A DNA stretch of 64,000 nucleotides. Origin: Cystobasidiopsis lactophilus. Lineage: Eukaryota; Basidiomycota; Agaricostilbomycetes; Agaricostilbales; Chionosphaeraceae. Positions within the stretch are counted from its first letter, which is position 1; each line of letters starts with the position of its first letter. Shown one piece after another: positions 1-12,632 of the stretch. The notes under the pieces were generated by a model. It was given only the letters and a program-made list of their open reading frames with translations, was not told the origin of the DNA and searched no databases. The translations under genes were made by a program, and so were the position numbers. The stretch is taken from contig BCIO01000001.1 of NCBI GenBank assembly GCA_001599975.1, forward strand, positions 4,275,631-4,339,630, read 5' to 3'.

Positions 1-607
1 GAAAGCCGGTCGAGCGAACGGTGTCAAACATATCCTTCCTCTGTCGATCGTGGGCCTGCCTAAGCTCCAAGTTTCCGGCTATATGCAAGCCAAGATGGTG
101 CTTCTTCATCCTATTGGGCCTTGAATATCCTACTGACAGTCGCGTCCCCAGATTCAAGAGGAAACTTTCAAGAGCTCTAGCTTGCCTTGTATGTTTGAAT
201 GCCGCGTGAGATCTTGCTGGCTGACTGACTCAAATCTTCAAATAGACACCATCGTCCGAGCCACTCAATTCTTCGAGTTCGCTTCCACCATCGCCAGCGT
301 TCCAAATCAACCGCATGTGGCGTCCCAGTGCATCGCAGCCGACGATGTGGCGTCCTTGCTCGCGGAGCTAGCTGTCGGCGCTCCCAAGAACGGCGTCGTC
401 GACATTGCAGGCCCGGATCTCATCAAGTTGGACGACCTGTGCCGGCAGTACTATCTGGCCAAGGACCCCTCTTCGGTGGGCAAGGTCGTGACGGATCCAG
501 CCGCAGGGTACTTCGGAATGCCAGTCGATGACGGCAGCTTGGTACCAGAGAAGGATTCGGGTGCTCTGATCGGCAAGCTGCACTTCGCGGACTGGCTGAA
601 GGCTTAG
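1..607 (+). CDS. NmrA-like NAD(P)-binding oxidoreductase, C-terminal part
   Basis: This is the 3' part of an atypical short-chain dehydrogenase of the NmrA/YtfG type; the 5' end lies outside the window. Exons read 2-97, 152-188 and 246-607, and the frame stays open across both joins. The translated blocks are those expected after the Rossmann fold: NGVKHILPLSIVG, then YMQAKM, then PYTIVRATQFFEF, the last made by joining exons 2 and 3 inside the Tyr codon. These proteins bind NAD(P) and act as reductases or redox sensors in the cytosol; the substrate cannot be read from sequence. The stop is at 605-607. The intron borders are GT-AG with a CTGAC-like branch site. Confidence 0.8.
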
Positions 608-1043
608 ATCGCACGCTGGCCAAGCTGGGTGCTTCAAGCGCATGTTGAATGTTCTATAACTAGCTCTCTTGCAAAACAAATGTTTCTTTCAGTCATGAAT
701 GTCCCAGACAATATCACCCCTGTTGAAGAGTCGACTTGCGAAGTTCGTCCACTCCGTGCAGAACCCGCCACTGGGCGGGCCTCAATTTGCCAGTGGCACC
801 GTTCGCCCCTCCTTCACTCTCCGCCGTTCGCCGTTTTTCTCATGTTGTTCGCTGTACATGACGATAAACAAAAGCCTATGCTGCTTATTTTGCCATTGGC
901 AAGTAACATAGAAACGCCGGCCTGGGGCTGCACTTGCTTTCACGGCATCATTACCGGCGGCGGACCTTCTCCAAAGGTGGAGCGCTTCTCCAGGTTGATC
1001 CTCGCCTTCCCTTCACTTGATCTACTTCAACGACGTTAAAAGG
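608..1043. other. intergenic, no gene seen
   Basis: This 436 bp stretch holds the 3' flank of the NmrA-like gene and the upstream region of glyoxalase I. Overlapping open frames exist on both strands but none matches a known family or shows a consistent splice pattern. Confidence 0.5.
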
Positions 1044-1916
1044 ATGTGTGGAGTTCATGCCGCGTTGTACCCTTCTGGCTCCGTTGTTGGCGCAGTGACG
1101 GTGGCGGAAGACAAGCCGAATGACCTGTCTGCCGTTTTCAACCACTCCCATGTCTGCATCAAAGTCAAGGACGCCGAGAAGAGCTTGAAGTTCTACACGG
1201 AAATGCTAGGAATGCGGTCCGTCTGCCCTTCAGGCTGTGTGGATTTCAGTAACCTCATGCGGACGAGCCGACAGCCTTCTGTTCTCCGTTAACTTGGGCA
1301 CCTGGAGTGCCTACTACGTCGCATCTTATACTCCTGAGCCGGTGGGAGACATTGTCAAGAATTTGACTCAGAGGTGGCCATGTTTGCTTTCCAACAGACA
1401 GGACAGCTCCTGACTTGTGCACACAGAACCGGCATGCTGGAACTCATTCACGTTAGCATTGCTTCTTTTGCTTAAAGGGTGAAAGAATCTGAGGAAGTCT
1501 CCTAGATCCACGGCACGGAAAAGGACCCGGAGTTCTCTTACAACACCAGGGCATCCGAGAAGAATGGATTGTCGCACATCGGTTCGCGCCCTCTCGCTGC
1601 CTTTACTGAAAATTATAGCTCATGGTATTCCCCTGCAGGTATTGCCGTTCGCGATTTGCCCAACGTCGGCAAACGGCTTGAAGCTGCTGGTGTCACCATT
1701 GCAAAGCCCTTTGGCGATGGTTCAGGGGCCGAGTTTGGAGTCCCTGACATGCCTGGAACGCACCATAGCTTTGCAGATGCCTTCAAGAACATCTTGATCA
1801 TCAATGATGTGAGCCTCGTGCCGTTGGGGTTCCGGTCTCACGCGCTAACTCTCCCTTCATTCCGAAAGCCGGACGGTTACCCCATGGAGCTCCTTCCCGG
1901 TGATATGAGCTTGTAG
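1044..1916 (+). CDS. GLO1: lactoylglutathione lyase (glyoxalase I)
   Basis: Glyoxalase I isomerises the methylglyoxal-glutathione hemithioacetal to S-lactoylglutathione, detoxifying a glycolytic by-product in the cytosol. Six exons (1044-1216, 1275-1373, 1427-1451, 1506-1581, 1639-1808, 1869-1916) give 196 residues. All four metal-ligand positions of the family are visible: the N-terminal His in FNHSHVCIKVKD, Glu in MLELIHIHG, His in LSHIGIAV and Glu in DPDGYPMELL. The length fits the single-domain form, as in mammals, not the duplicated yeast enzyme of about 326 residues. The start is the first in-frame ATG; an upstream TTG-initiated reading is not favoured. The third exon is only 25 nt. Confidence 0.88.
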
Positions 1917-1968
1917 ATGAGTTTGAGGGGGACAGGAGAGCAGGACCGTTGCAATGTTGCATTATAGT

Positions 1969-3671
1969 TCAGCCTCGAGACCAGAAGAACGGTCCAAGTG
2001 GATCTTGCGTCTCCCTTTGTGCCGTAGTCCATATCCCCATAACCCCGGAGCCCTCTCCAAATTCACAGCCTCTTAAGTGCCAGGCATCACCTATTCGGCC
2101 TTCCTCCGTGCAAATGACATCCCAGATCGGAATTCCTTCCTTGGAAAGGTTCACAGTGCCCTGTTCGCGTGTGGCTATGTTATCAGCATACATAACATCC
2201 ACAGAAATCAGCGAGCGTACTCTGATGTTGTTGTAGGAAGCGGCCGATTCTGCGGTCGATAGTGTAAGATCTCGAGCCAGGGACAGAAAGAGCGCAAAGG
2301 GTGGAATACTCACTGCCAATGAACTTGAGCTCAGGATACCGTTCTTTCGCAGGCGCATCGAGAGACTGTTCCTTCGCAGGCGCCGTCCGAGGAACAAGCT
2401 CCAGTTCAATCTTCATCAATCCTGCGTTTGCTTCGTTGACATTCGAGAGATGAGATTCGTGGATAAAGCTGCCATTAAATTTCAGTCAAACGATCGAGGA
2501 TGTGTCCGTAAAGGGAGTTGGTCCTTACTTGAGCGCAAAGAAGTCCGAAAACGGTAGAAAGTTGTAGCTGCCCACCCAGTGGCTGCCAGTTATTCGCGCC
2601 CAGTCCTCTTGTTCGGTTTCTAGGACAGGAGGACACGGAAGTTGGTCAAACGAGCCGACATGTGGCATCTTGTAGGCCGGGAATTGGGCCCGCCAAGTTT
2701 GCTCATTCGCGTACGCAGCGAAACGATTCAGAATGAAGACGGATTCAAGGATTTGCCAGTCGATAGTTTTGTCGAGGCGGATCGGCGAACATTCTGGGTG
2801 GTCATAAGAGTCGATCGCTGTCGGGCGGCAAAGAGCGTCAGATGGGCAGGCGCATGAACACCGATGCTCAACTCACAGTAAACGACAGCTCTTGCCGCTT
2901 CGGCACATAGTCTCTGAGTGTGGCTAACAGCCATCTCCTTGAGGGTTAATCCATTGAGCAAGTGGAGGCGAGCCGAGAGCTGGACCAGGCGCGAGTTCCA
3001 GCCGCTCGCTCTGTGGACCGCGCGAGTTGCTGGCAAGCGGATGTACTCTCTGTTGAGATAGAACCTTTCGCATTCCTTGTGGAGGAAGGCCTGCCGCAAA
3101 ACGTGGGCGCTCTTGCTGTTGCCCATTGCCGTCGCTGTCTCGGCGATAGACAAAAACGAGAGCAGTGTCTCTTCGAGTTTTTCCCGCTGCACAAACGACG
3201 CATAAGATCAATCGAAGGAGGCCGGATCCTCCTCACCTTAGCTACGTAGTCGCGGCAAGCTGCCAGAGCGAGAGCCTGATAGCGACTTTGGCACTCCTTC
3301 TTCCACGGGAACCGACTTGTAGAGCCACTTTGACGAATCGAAGTGGTCGGATCATCATATTGGTCGAGGTAGCAAGCCCGCCACACAGCCTCTTCGTTGG
3401 ACACCTCCAGCAGCTGTGGCGAGATCGCCGATCGTCACTTGCTCTGATCACACTGGCCACTATTGGAGAGAGAAAGAAGCTCACAGTTTTACAGGTCAGA
3501 CTGAAATTTAGAATGTCCAGCTCGCGCAGATTGCTGGCCACTTGGAGAACTATCAATCAGTTGCCGTCACTCCGAATGGTCAGCTCGAAGTCCGACCCAG
3601 GTTCGCGGCATAGGCAAACACTCACGCAGTTCGTCAGGGAGTTTTAGAATGTGACATTTCGTTGAGGACAT
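1969..3671 (-). CDS. F-box protein
   Basis: This is a probable substrate receptor of an SCF ubiquitin ligase. Eight exons (3626-3671, 3485-3549, 3237-3413, 2877-3186, 2529-2817, 2314-2468, 2221-2249, 1969-2160) give 420 residues. The first three exons rebuild an F-box: KLPDELLLQVASNLRELDIL followed by NFSLTCKTLLEVSNEEAVWR. The C-terminal third carries a pattern known from fungal F-box proteins, with a Gly-Thr-Val strand, GIPIWDVICTEEG, a GVMGIWT block and the ending DPLGPFFW. The target protein is unknown. The best-supported point is the F-box, which appears only after splicing. A 29-nt internal exon is present. Confidence 0.8.
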
Positions 3672-4074
3672 GCTCGTAGGCCGATGAAGAAAGCCGACGA
3701 TGGCGGAAGAGCTGAAGCTGCACAGCACGGTGGCGACGGCACGCCGCGCGATCCAACTTTTGGGGAGAGCAAGTAAAATTACATGAGGCGAGGAGGGGAG
3801 ACAGGGTAAGCGAGGAGAAAGCAGCACTGCGCCCACAAACGTCCGACTAAACTGAAGACTACAAGACAGCCGACATTGAAATCATTCTGCGCGCGAACCA
3901 CACTGCCGTCAACGACGGTCTCGCTCTTTCCGTTTTTGTTGTTTTGTTGTTGATGCCTTCGATTGGGATTGGAGAAGTAGGGGTCATGGGATCGGCGTTT
4001 TGGCAGTCTGGTGTTTGAGGTAGGTCAACAGGAGTCGACGGCTTCCCGGAATGCCAGGGCGACTTACTGGGCGC
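3672..4074. other. intergenic, no gene seen
   Basis: About 400 bp between the F-box start codon and the stop of the HMG-like gene, both on the minus strand. It should hold the F-box promoter and the HMG-like 3' end. T-rich runs occur near 3925-3960; no other feature is recognised. Confidence 0.5.
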
Positions 4075-4745
4075 CTATTTGCCGCTCTTGGGGTTCTATG
4101 CAAGCGGTTTGAGCATAAAGGAGCGCTGGAAGGATGCGTGGGCTCACTTTGGGAGAGTTCTTCCACTCCTGGGCAGCTGCGGGAGGGAAGGTCAGCCAAT
4201 GCCGGGTCCCGACACGCTTGCGCTTGCGACGAACCCTTCTTGAACCTGTAGCACAGCAGGGCAAGCATCAACACAGTCCACAAGCAACAGAAGGGCGACC
4301 GCCAGGGGCAAGACGAACCTCTCGGTGTGCGCCATGTCAGGCTCGGACTCTGCGGCGGGGACAAAGATGAGCGAAAAGTGCGACGACACGGCCAGGCGAG
4401 CGCGACGTACCCTTGAGCTTGGCCAGGGTGTCCTGATTGGTTAGGGGCGGACACGGTGAGCGCTGGGCACGACGCGTGGAATCGACGAGAAGCAACTCTA
4501 CCTTCATGCTGCACGGCGTTGGACAGGTCAATAAACGGCCTCGGGAGCGCATTCTGAGGCCACTCACTACTTCTGATAGGCCGAAGACTTGCCCTGGAAG
4601 ACGAATCAGGCCGCCATCGCAGGCTAGAGCGAGCGAAAGAGCGGTCCCACCTTCTTGGGGCCGGACGAGGCTGCGGGCACAGGTAAATAAGGTGCCTGCA
4701 GCTCGCGGGGCTCAGCGGCGGCTCACATTTCTTGGTGGAGGCCAT
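4075..4745 (-). CDS. YABBY-like HMG-box protein, 60 aa in nine exons
   Basis: This is a minimal HMG-fold DNA-binding protein of the YABBY-like group seen in fungi; such proteins are thought to bend DNA in the nucleus. It is invisible to simple frame scanning. Nine exons (4727-4745, 4651-4670, 4571-4593, 4502-4508, 4411-4432, 4319-4349, 4235-4245, 4148-4176, 4075-4095) total 183 nt. The product starts with a Lys/Ser-rich tail, then GKSSAYQNMKDTLAKLK, then ESEPDMAHTERFKKAAQEW and ends KNSPKNPKSGK. The block HTERFKKAAQEWKNSPKNP is typical of the family. Two exons are only 7 and 11 nt. The 7-nt exon is the weakest call, because relatives usually have a Phe before the Met-Lys it encodes. Confidence 0.75.
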
Positions 4746-4876
4746 TGGTAGACTTGTTCAAGGCTTGGTAAACAACAAGTTGTTCGTGGTAGAGCGGAGA
4801 AAAAGAGGGCGGCGTGGTGGACAGCTCCGCCGCTCAGACTGGCACTACTGGTGTGCCTCCAAATCCCCCTTGACTT

Positions 4877-7800
4877 TCACCTGTTCATCCGCAATTGAAC
4901 GAACCGTTGAAGCACGCTCGTCAAGCTGGGCGCCTTGCCCTCGCCGCCAGAGCCCTTGCTGCCCGCCGTTCGCCCGGTTCCGCTGGCCTTTGAAAGCAGG
5001 CTCAGCACGTCTGGTGCCAGCTCGTTGGCAATGTCCCGCCGCACTGCGCACGAAGGTTTCAGATGGCCTGTAAGATTGTGATGCACTAAAAACGGAACCT
5101 ACTGCGGCTGCTGGTTCCCGCCTGGATCTGAGACGGATGGTAGAACACCAGGGCCATTTGGGAGACCGCCAAGAGCAGGGACGCCTCCAGCGTCAAATTG
5201 GCCAGGATTTGCATCACAGAAGGGTCGTAAGGCGCCAGCGAGGACACCGAGGATGCCTTGGCCGCCGCTGCCGGTTTCGAGGGTGGTGACCGAAGAAGAT
5301 CGAGGCACCAGCCAGAAAGATCGATCAAGCTGCCCACCGTCGCAGCTTTGTCAGAGGACACTTTTGCAGTCTGTGTAACCGGTGGTGTGAGCAAGGTTGA
5401 AGGGAATCCCACTTGGGAAGGCGTTCGCAGCCTCACCGGATAAAATACGGCGTTGTCAAAGTTCCATGCCCCTTCGTCCTTTTGCAACACTTGAAAGGAA
5501 TCCAAAGTGACCGCCAGCGCATCCATGATCGTGCAAATCAGCCTGCGAAGGAAATGAGCATCTGATTCGGCAAAGAAACGGTGGACGAGACCAACCCAAG
5601 GAAATTTTGGACGACGCATCCTGCCAGCGGACGCGAAGAGAAGTCGCTGGCAGTCGAGCTCGAAGCGGGTTCGGTCTCAATCTGGCTTAGCCAGGTCCGT
5701 TCCTGAGGGGAAGTCGGCTCCATCAAGGACACCGCCGTGTTGGGGTGCTGGATGGCGTAGATGAGAGCGTTGAGGAAGACAAGGACTTCTTGGGTGAGGA
5801 TCAAGCATGCCTCGTTGTCCTTGGCCTTGCGGGCGATGACGGAAAAGAGGCCGATGGTGGTCTCCATCTCTTCAATCAAAGGTGCCGACAGCGGGCCAGA
5901 GGTCGACCAGCGCAGCACCGACAGCTGCTGGGTCATGGTCAGGCGCGAGAAGCCGCACACCTCTGCCATAAAGGTCGAGCTCGATCCAAGGTGGTTCGCC
6001 AGCCGGGCCGAGAGCGCCAGCGCCAAACACCAAACTCGGTGCAGTTCGGTGCGCTCTTCGTGGTTGGTGTCAAAGAGGATGATATGATCCGCATTCGCGG
6101 ATGCAGCAATGGCAGACCCGGCAAGCACGCCCAAAGTGTTGTCGACGGCCAAGCGCTCGGCCGCGATGGCAAAACGTGCCATGCCGAGGAAGAGCGAAAG
6201 GACGTGGCGACAGGCTGATCCGTTCGGTGATGGCTGTAAGAGCTCTTCGACGGAAGCCGAACTGACGGCTCGAAGGCCGAGGCGCACAACGTCCATTTCG
6301 GCGCAGAGCGCAAGCCAGACGCTCGGCGTTGGGCAGAGCTCCAACGAGAGTGTTTGGATGAAGATGCTGACCAAAGTGCCAAGGTCATGCTCCCAGGCAA
6401 AGTCGCCTGGCCGAGGAGCAAGCAGGAGGGTGCGGAGGGAGGCGCAGAGGAACCGTAGGATCGTTTCCAACGAGTTGGTGAAGGCGGCATACTGCTTGGG
6501 GCTGGAGCTCGCTCTGAGACCCGAGACCTTGCTGCCGACGTTGGTCAGCAGAAAGAGGAGGAGGAACACCTCGCGGTGAAAGGGTGTCGCGCTCTGGCGT
6601 TGCAGCGATTCGAGTGGGTTCAAAGTTTCGTGCGTGACCAGCTTGGCGGCCTCTTCAAAGAGGTTCAGAACGACGACGAGGGGAGGTGATGTCGTAGGTG
6701 CGTTGTCCAAGAGCTGCACCAGGACGGCCAGCCTGGCTGAATGGATGGTGGCCATCACGTCTCCTCCTTGTTCCTCCCCGCCTATGAGCTGTGCAATTGA
6801 TGCCGACGCTTCAAGAATCGCCATCGTTCGCTGAGGTTGCTGCGCTGGCTTCTGGCTTTGGAGTGCAGCGTAAGCTGCTGGCAGAAGGGACGATAATGCT
6901 TTGATCGTAGCGAGCTGGGCGTCTGCCACGCTCCAGTTGCTGTTGACCTGCTCAACCAGAAAGATCATTGCGTCCACCTCAGCTGCCTTTCGGCCCAGCG
7001 CCGTGAGCTTGTGGTGCAGCAGGGTCGGGTTGTAGACGTATTGAGGCCCTAGCTCGCGGTGAATGTCCAAAGCCGGGTGGCCTAGAGCTTTGGACTTTCG
7101 CACACAGTCAAGTTTGAAAGTTTGAAGCTTGGCAATTGCGTCCACAAGTCGCTGGTGGAGGTCGGTGTCCATCGAATTGGCCAGGGCCTCGCAAACGGCA
7201 GTCTTGAGCTTAGACGCTTCGTTCAGCGCGGGTTCGATGGCTGCGAGGGAAGGGGTATCGATCTGCTCGAGTGCCTTGCCACTTTCGAGGTCGAGGGTAA
7301 GGAGGCGGATGGCGTAGGCTTTGGCCATGTGCAGGTGGGCTTCTGCCGTTTGGATTTCGAAGCCGAACGCCAATTCTGCCGACGGAGACGCGATGGGGCC
7401 GAGAGCCAAATCGCCAACTATTGACCAAAAGGCGGTGTCTTTGCGGGCGGGCGAGAGGGAGTCGGCGTGGTCCAAGAACTGTTGCCAGACCGCCGCCAGA
7501 AAGCTGACAATGGCCTCCAGAAGAGGCGGCGGCAACGCTTCATTTTTGTGTGACTTGAGGAGAGAGATGGCACCAAGCACGGCTGTCCGTTGCTTTCGCT
7601 CCGCCGCGGGCTTGTTTCGACGCAAGTGGCCGGAGATGAGCAAGACCGCCAGGGAGGCTTGAGAAGTGACGAAAGCTGTCAGAAGCTTCCACATAGCAAG
7701 GCGAATATCGAGAGAAAGATGGTGGTCCTCGGCCACTCGCAGGAGCATTGAGATCTGGCGGTCGGGATCGCTAAAGATGGAGAGGAGGCTTAGTGCGTCC

Positions 7801-10800
7801 GGCTGGATGGCCCGGAAGTCGTAAGTCGCAACCGAAAGTGCTGCCAGAGTTTGAGCAGCCAGGGTGACGGTCGGTGGCATAAAGGCGTAGTGAGCTTGCA
7901 GGCAGGCCAGCAAGACGGCGGTGGGCTCTGGAAGAGGGCGCTCGTTGACCCGGGCAAGCGAGGCTGGTGCCAGAAAGGCTTGCTCAAACTGGCTTGGGGC
8001 CTCGGAGCGGTGTTTGCGGAGGATCAGAAAGTTGAGGGTGAGTTGCAAAGCGGCTTGGAGGGTGACTTCGCTTGCGGCTGCGCCAGAGTCGATTTCCCGG
8101 CCTTGCTTGAGGGCCGTAACCAGGTAGTCGTAGCTTGAAGATACGAGAGTGACGAGCGGGGCAACGACTGCAGCTTGCGCCACAGATTGCCCAACCGGTG
8201 CCAGAAAGTGGCGGAGGAGTGCGTCGCCCGAAGACCCCAGATTGCCGCCCTGTCCCATCAAAGCATCCGAAGCAACAGACGACCACAGCTGGCACAGTTT
8301 TGTGGCCAGGGTCCATCGATCCCTCGCCTCTTGGTACCGCCAGGCCGTGAACTCGCCCGCCCACACTTGATCGAAGATCCACCTGAATGCGTCCTTCAGC
8401 ACGTCCGATTTGATCTCCAAGTGGTCGGGGGACGACTGGGAGCGCTGCATCTCCAGCACCAAGGCGTGAACGAAGTCGAGGATGGCAATGAGCGACTCGT
8501 AGTTGCCCTCGCTACGGTCGGACTTGAGCAAAGCCGAGCCGCCACGCTGGGTCCTGGAGACGGTGGAGTGGGTGAAGAGGTCTGTTTTGCCAGAGCGAAG
8601 CAAGCTCCAAACGATGCCGGGTTGGATGGACAGGAGGGCGGTGAGCGCGCGGAGGGCGGCGGCGGCGATTGGGCGAGAGCCAGTCGCGACGGCCTTGTCG
8701 AGGACCGCAAAAACGATCTCGGCCGTCGATTCGGGTTGCCGCGAGTTTGAAACGATGGCGTCTTTTGCGAGCAAGTCCAAAGCGCTGGCCACCGCCAGAG
8801 CCATCTCGCTCGGGTCGACGACGATCGGCGGCACCAGGTCGTCTCTTGCCAAAAAGGGGTCCACCACCCTCACTGCGGCCCTGGCAGCTCGTTGCTGCTG
8901 GGCAGACCCAATTTTGTCCGCGTACTGCGCCAGCAGGTCTTGGATGTAGAGCCAGCCGTCCCACCCGGACTCTGACATGTCCCACTGCACCACGCCGTCC
9001 TTCCCGCTGCCAGACGACACCAGCAGGCCCTTGATCTGAGGCGGCACCCACACACTCTGGCTGACCCTGAACCCCTTGCCTGGCCGGACCACCTTGTAGG
9101 CCGTCTGGTCGTGCGCTGAGATCTCGTAAGGCAAGCCGCCTAGCGCAGATCCCCGGACAACAAAGCTAGTGAGGTAAGGCAGACGTCGGAGGTAGGTGGC
9201 GGCCGCCAAAGCTGGCGCAAAGTCCGCAAAGTCGTTGTCGCCACCGCCAGAGAGCGCTGTCAGAAGCCGCAGAAGAGGTGCGGGTTGGAACGGGAATCGG
9301 CGAGCATGGAGGTCCAGCAGCTCCTTTTGACCTTCGGCCAGTGGCGAGTCGGGCTCGAAAGCTTCCGGCTCTTTCCAGAAGAAGCTGCGCAGCTGGCCCG
9401 CTTCAGGATGACCGTAGAGCGCGATGGCAAAGTCGGTCATGGCAGCGCATTGGTCTTCTGGGAGAAAGGCGAGAGAGATCATGGCCGGAAGGAGAGCGTA
9501 GGGCCCTTGGAGAACGGAGAGAATGCCGACGGTGACGGCCGAGTTGGCGTTGGTGGCGGGAAGGACGGACGACAAGCACGGAAAGAGGTGCGGTAGGGCG
9601 TGAGTCAAGAGACGCTGCCAGACTGGCTGCGGGTGAACATGCGTGGCCTGGATGGCCTGGATGAACTCGGTGTACTCGGCCGCAATCTCGCCCCGCGTGC
9701 AAGACTCGGTCAACCGGGAAAGCGCATATGCCCAGCAAGAGGCAAATGGGGCACTGGCGACTGGGAAGTTGGTGGCCAGGTTGATGACCTGCTGGTGGGT
9801 GGAGAGGAGGAAGTTGGGGTGGAGGAGCGAGTCGGCCGGCGGAAGCTTTTGGGAGGCGAGCGGTATGTCGAAGATTTCCTCTGATCTAGAGATGGTCTCG
9901 AGGGAGACGGAGACGACGGAGAGGGCGACAAGCAGGCGGGAGATGGTCTGGGCGTGATTGCGAGCTTCCGCATCCTGGTACGGCGCCACCGTTTGCTTCA
10001 AGCCCCACTCTGTTTGGTCTATAGCATCCAACAAGACCTTGACGTCTTCCCCTCGGGCTGAGTGGTTGTACCAAAAGCAAAACAGGAGCTCGAGGATTTC
10101 GACTTGCTCGCGGACGTACTGCTTGGCGAAGGCGACAGACTGCGGGGTCGAAGTGGCGGCCGCTGCCGATAGTTCTCGCTTTGATAGTTCGAGGAAGGCG
10201 GCGAGCAGCTTGATAGCGATGTCTGGCGGCAGCAGGTCGTCGGCTAGCGTGCGCAAGTACTGATCCACGTCTGGGAGCAGGGCCGAGGCGTCCGCTGTCG
10301 TTCCAGCAACTTGCGATTAGAACAAGCCCAATGTGTCGAATAAAAAGTCTAAACGCACAGGCTTCCAAGATTGTGACAAGTATTTTGAGGGCGGAAATGC
10401 GCTCGTCGAAATAAAAGGCCTGCAGCCGGCTCCACCAGTCCTCGTCCACGTCGTCAAACTCGAGCTCGTCCTTCCAGTCCTCTGCACCCCTTTGCAGCAC
10501 CGCGTAGCTCCTGAGCACGATCAAGGCGTCGACCGGGCTGAGGTCGAGGCGGGGAGCGGCCTGCTCGACCAGCTTGCGCTCGCCGGCCTCGAGAGTGAGC
10601 TTGACGCCCTTCTTGAGCGAGACGGGGTTCGGCAGAGAGTCGCCCGGCGTGTACCTGGGCCAGGCGTTCGCCCGCAAGACGTGCTGGCGGGCGGCGATGC
10701 ACTCTTGCAGGTAAGTTGGCAAACTGTCGTCCATCAAGTGCCTCTCGAGCGCTTGGGAAATCGTGTGCAGCGGGCTATAGCCATTGTGTTAGCGTCTTGT

Positions 10801-10866
10801 CAATGTTCTTATGAAGTGAGAAGCAACTCGCCACCACTGCGACGACTCAGCGTCCAAGCCGTCCAT
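4877..10866 (-). CDS. NUP192: nucleoporin Nup192/Nup205, inner-ring scaffold
   Basis: This is a large alpha-solenoid nucleoporin of the inner ring of the nuclear pore complex, partner of Nup93/Nic96 and Nup53. Exons 10832-10866, 10359-10774, 5587-10294, 5103-5542 and 4877-5067 sum to 5,790 nt (1,929 residues), within the family's usual size of about 1,700 to 2,000. The family is recognised from the helical repeats throughout and the block WVPPQIKGLLVSSGSG followed by DGWLYIQDLL. The last intron is 35 nt. The first intron needs a GC donor (GCGAGT) to keep frame; the next in-frame Met at 10734 is the alternative start. It lies about 100 bp downstream of the helical-protein gene on the same strand. 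Confidence 0.9.
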
Positions 10867-10965
10867 CTTGGTCTCTGCGCGCGGCGGTTGCTCAAGGTCA
10901 ACAAGGCGACTTTTTGCCACCGGCCGCTCAAGATCTCAAAGTTGCTGGAAGTGGTCTCTCGTATG

Positions 10966-12377
10966 CTATACAAGTCTAGTGCAATGCAAAAAGAAAGGGG
11001 AAGCAAGCTGAAGGTCGCCACCTCGCCTGCAAGGTGTCCAAGCCCTGGCCTCCGGTGGCCAGCGTGCTCAATGCTTTGGGCCAGGGTGTAAGCGGAGAGG
11101 CAGATTGAAAATACCCGCAGAAGCCCCTGGAGCAGTCTCGATGGCAGGTTGTACGGCTACTTCGTGCGCCGTCTTCGTTCGAGCTTTCCAAACAGCGAGG
11201 ATGCCAGCTCGAAGCTTGTTGTCAGAGAAGAGGTGCCGAGCTTGATGCGACCACTGTGATACGCCAGCTATGCTGTCGAACTTGCCGTACCAGTCTTCTT
11301 GGTCGATGGCCTTCTCGTTGGTAGGGGCAAAGTTAGGCCACAGGTCGAGGTACAGCTGCCCAAAATTCACGGCACTGCGCTGGGCCAACTTATCTGCTGC
11401 GAGGGGTAAGACGCTTTGGGGCCTTCCTTAGACAGTTTGGCTAAGACCACCGACCCGAATGCAGATTCTGCAACGGCAGATCATCGAGCCATTTCACCAG
11501 CGCATCCCGTCGTAAAACCGTCTCGTAGACTATTGCGTAGAGCTCCAACTCGCTGTTTGGAACGACGGCAGGCGTATTGTGAAAACCGGTCGGTTCAGCA
11601 AACGGCTGCAGCGGCACCGAATCGAGCGTCCGCAATTTCTTGGTCAAAGTCTCGAGCAGACTGGCAACTCGGGTAGCCCATGCGGCCACGACTGGCTTGA
11701 GGACTGCTTCAGGCACCTGGTTATAACTCTAAGGAACGAACGACGCCTCAGCACTTGTATTCTCCCGCAGTGAACATCCGCACCTGACCCCAGAATGCCT
11801 GCATTTTGGCTCGGAACACCGCCGGTCCAAGCGTTCTGGCAGGATTAGTTAGAATGGCTTCGATTCGAGCGACTTTGGGATCATTGTAGCGCTTTGGAGA
11901 AGAACGAGAAAGACGCCTCAAGGAGAAAATGAGGCCAAGGGTTGATACGAAAGCATCGCCTTTCCTGGTCCATACCAGCAAAGTGTCGAGCTCCTCGATG
12001 TACGGCTTTTGAGAGAACGAAGAATGAGATAATGCTACTTCAGGGTGATGACAATTGTGCACCTTAGTCTTGGGCAGCTGATTCCGCAAAAGATAAAGTT
12101 CTTTCCAGCATTTGATAGTGATTGAATCCACAGAGGAGCCCAAGTCGAGTTCGGGCACCGGCGCAGGCGGTAGGGCCTCTACTGTTCGGAAGAAGTCTTT
12201 CAAGGCTTCTCGGGCGCTTGAGAGAGACACCGCGGGCGTCTGGGCCGTCTTTTGGGAGTTCTTAGTAGGTCTCTGCTCCGCCTTGCATCAGCATAGACCG
12301 TAGCGAAAGTCTGAGGACAGGCTCACTGAAGAAGGCCTAACAAAGCAATCGACGAGTATGTCTGACAGCTCTCCCAT
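10966..12377 (-). CDS. unrecognised helical protein, 353 aa
   Basis: I do not recognise this protein. Seven exons (12342-12377, 12063-12260, 11784-12005, 11455-11716, 11115-11396, 11022-11073, 10966-10975) sum to 1,062 nt and keep one open frame with GT-AG borders. The product starts MGELSDILVDCF and looks almost wholly alpha-helical, with leucine-rich amphipathic stretches such as VASLLETLTKKLRTL and a tryptophan-rich stretch near QLYLDLWPNFAP. No signal peptide, transmembrane segment or catalytic motif is visible. The last exon is only 10 nt including the stop. A structural subunit of a larger complex would fit, but that is a guess. Confidence 0.65.
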
Positions 12378-12632
12378 ATTCAGTTGAGGTGGCAAATGGT
12401 TGAAGAGGAAAGAGAACCGGGCAGCGCTCCGAGGAAGGAAGAGGGCAATGCACCGAGGAGCCTGGTTCTCACCGCCACCGTTCAGTAGCTCGACTTGTGG
12501 GCATCTCGGCTCTATCAGACGCTCTCCGAGTCGTTGCTTAAGGATTAAAAAAACAACAAACGGAAAGCCATGACGAAAGTGAGCACCGTGGCAAAAGAAA
12601 AATTTGCATTCAGAAGGCAAGGGGGCACAAGT

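Noticed and set aside
9886-10737. 283-codon minus frame at the 5' end of Nup192, read as its own gene
   Set aside because: Its first part is Nup192 exon 2 and its second part is an intron plus a wrong frame; splicing at 10295-10358 restores the nucleoporin frame.
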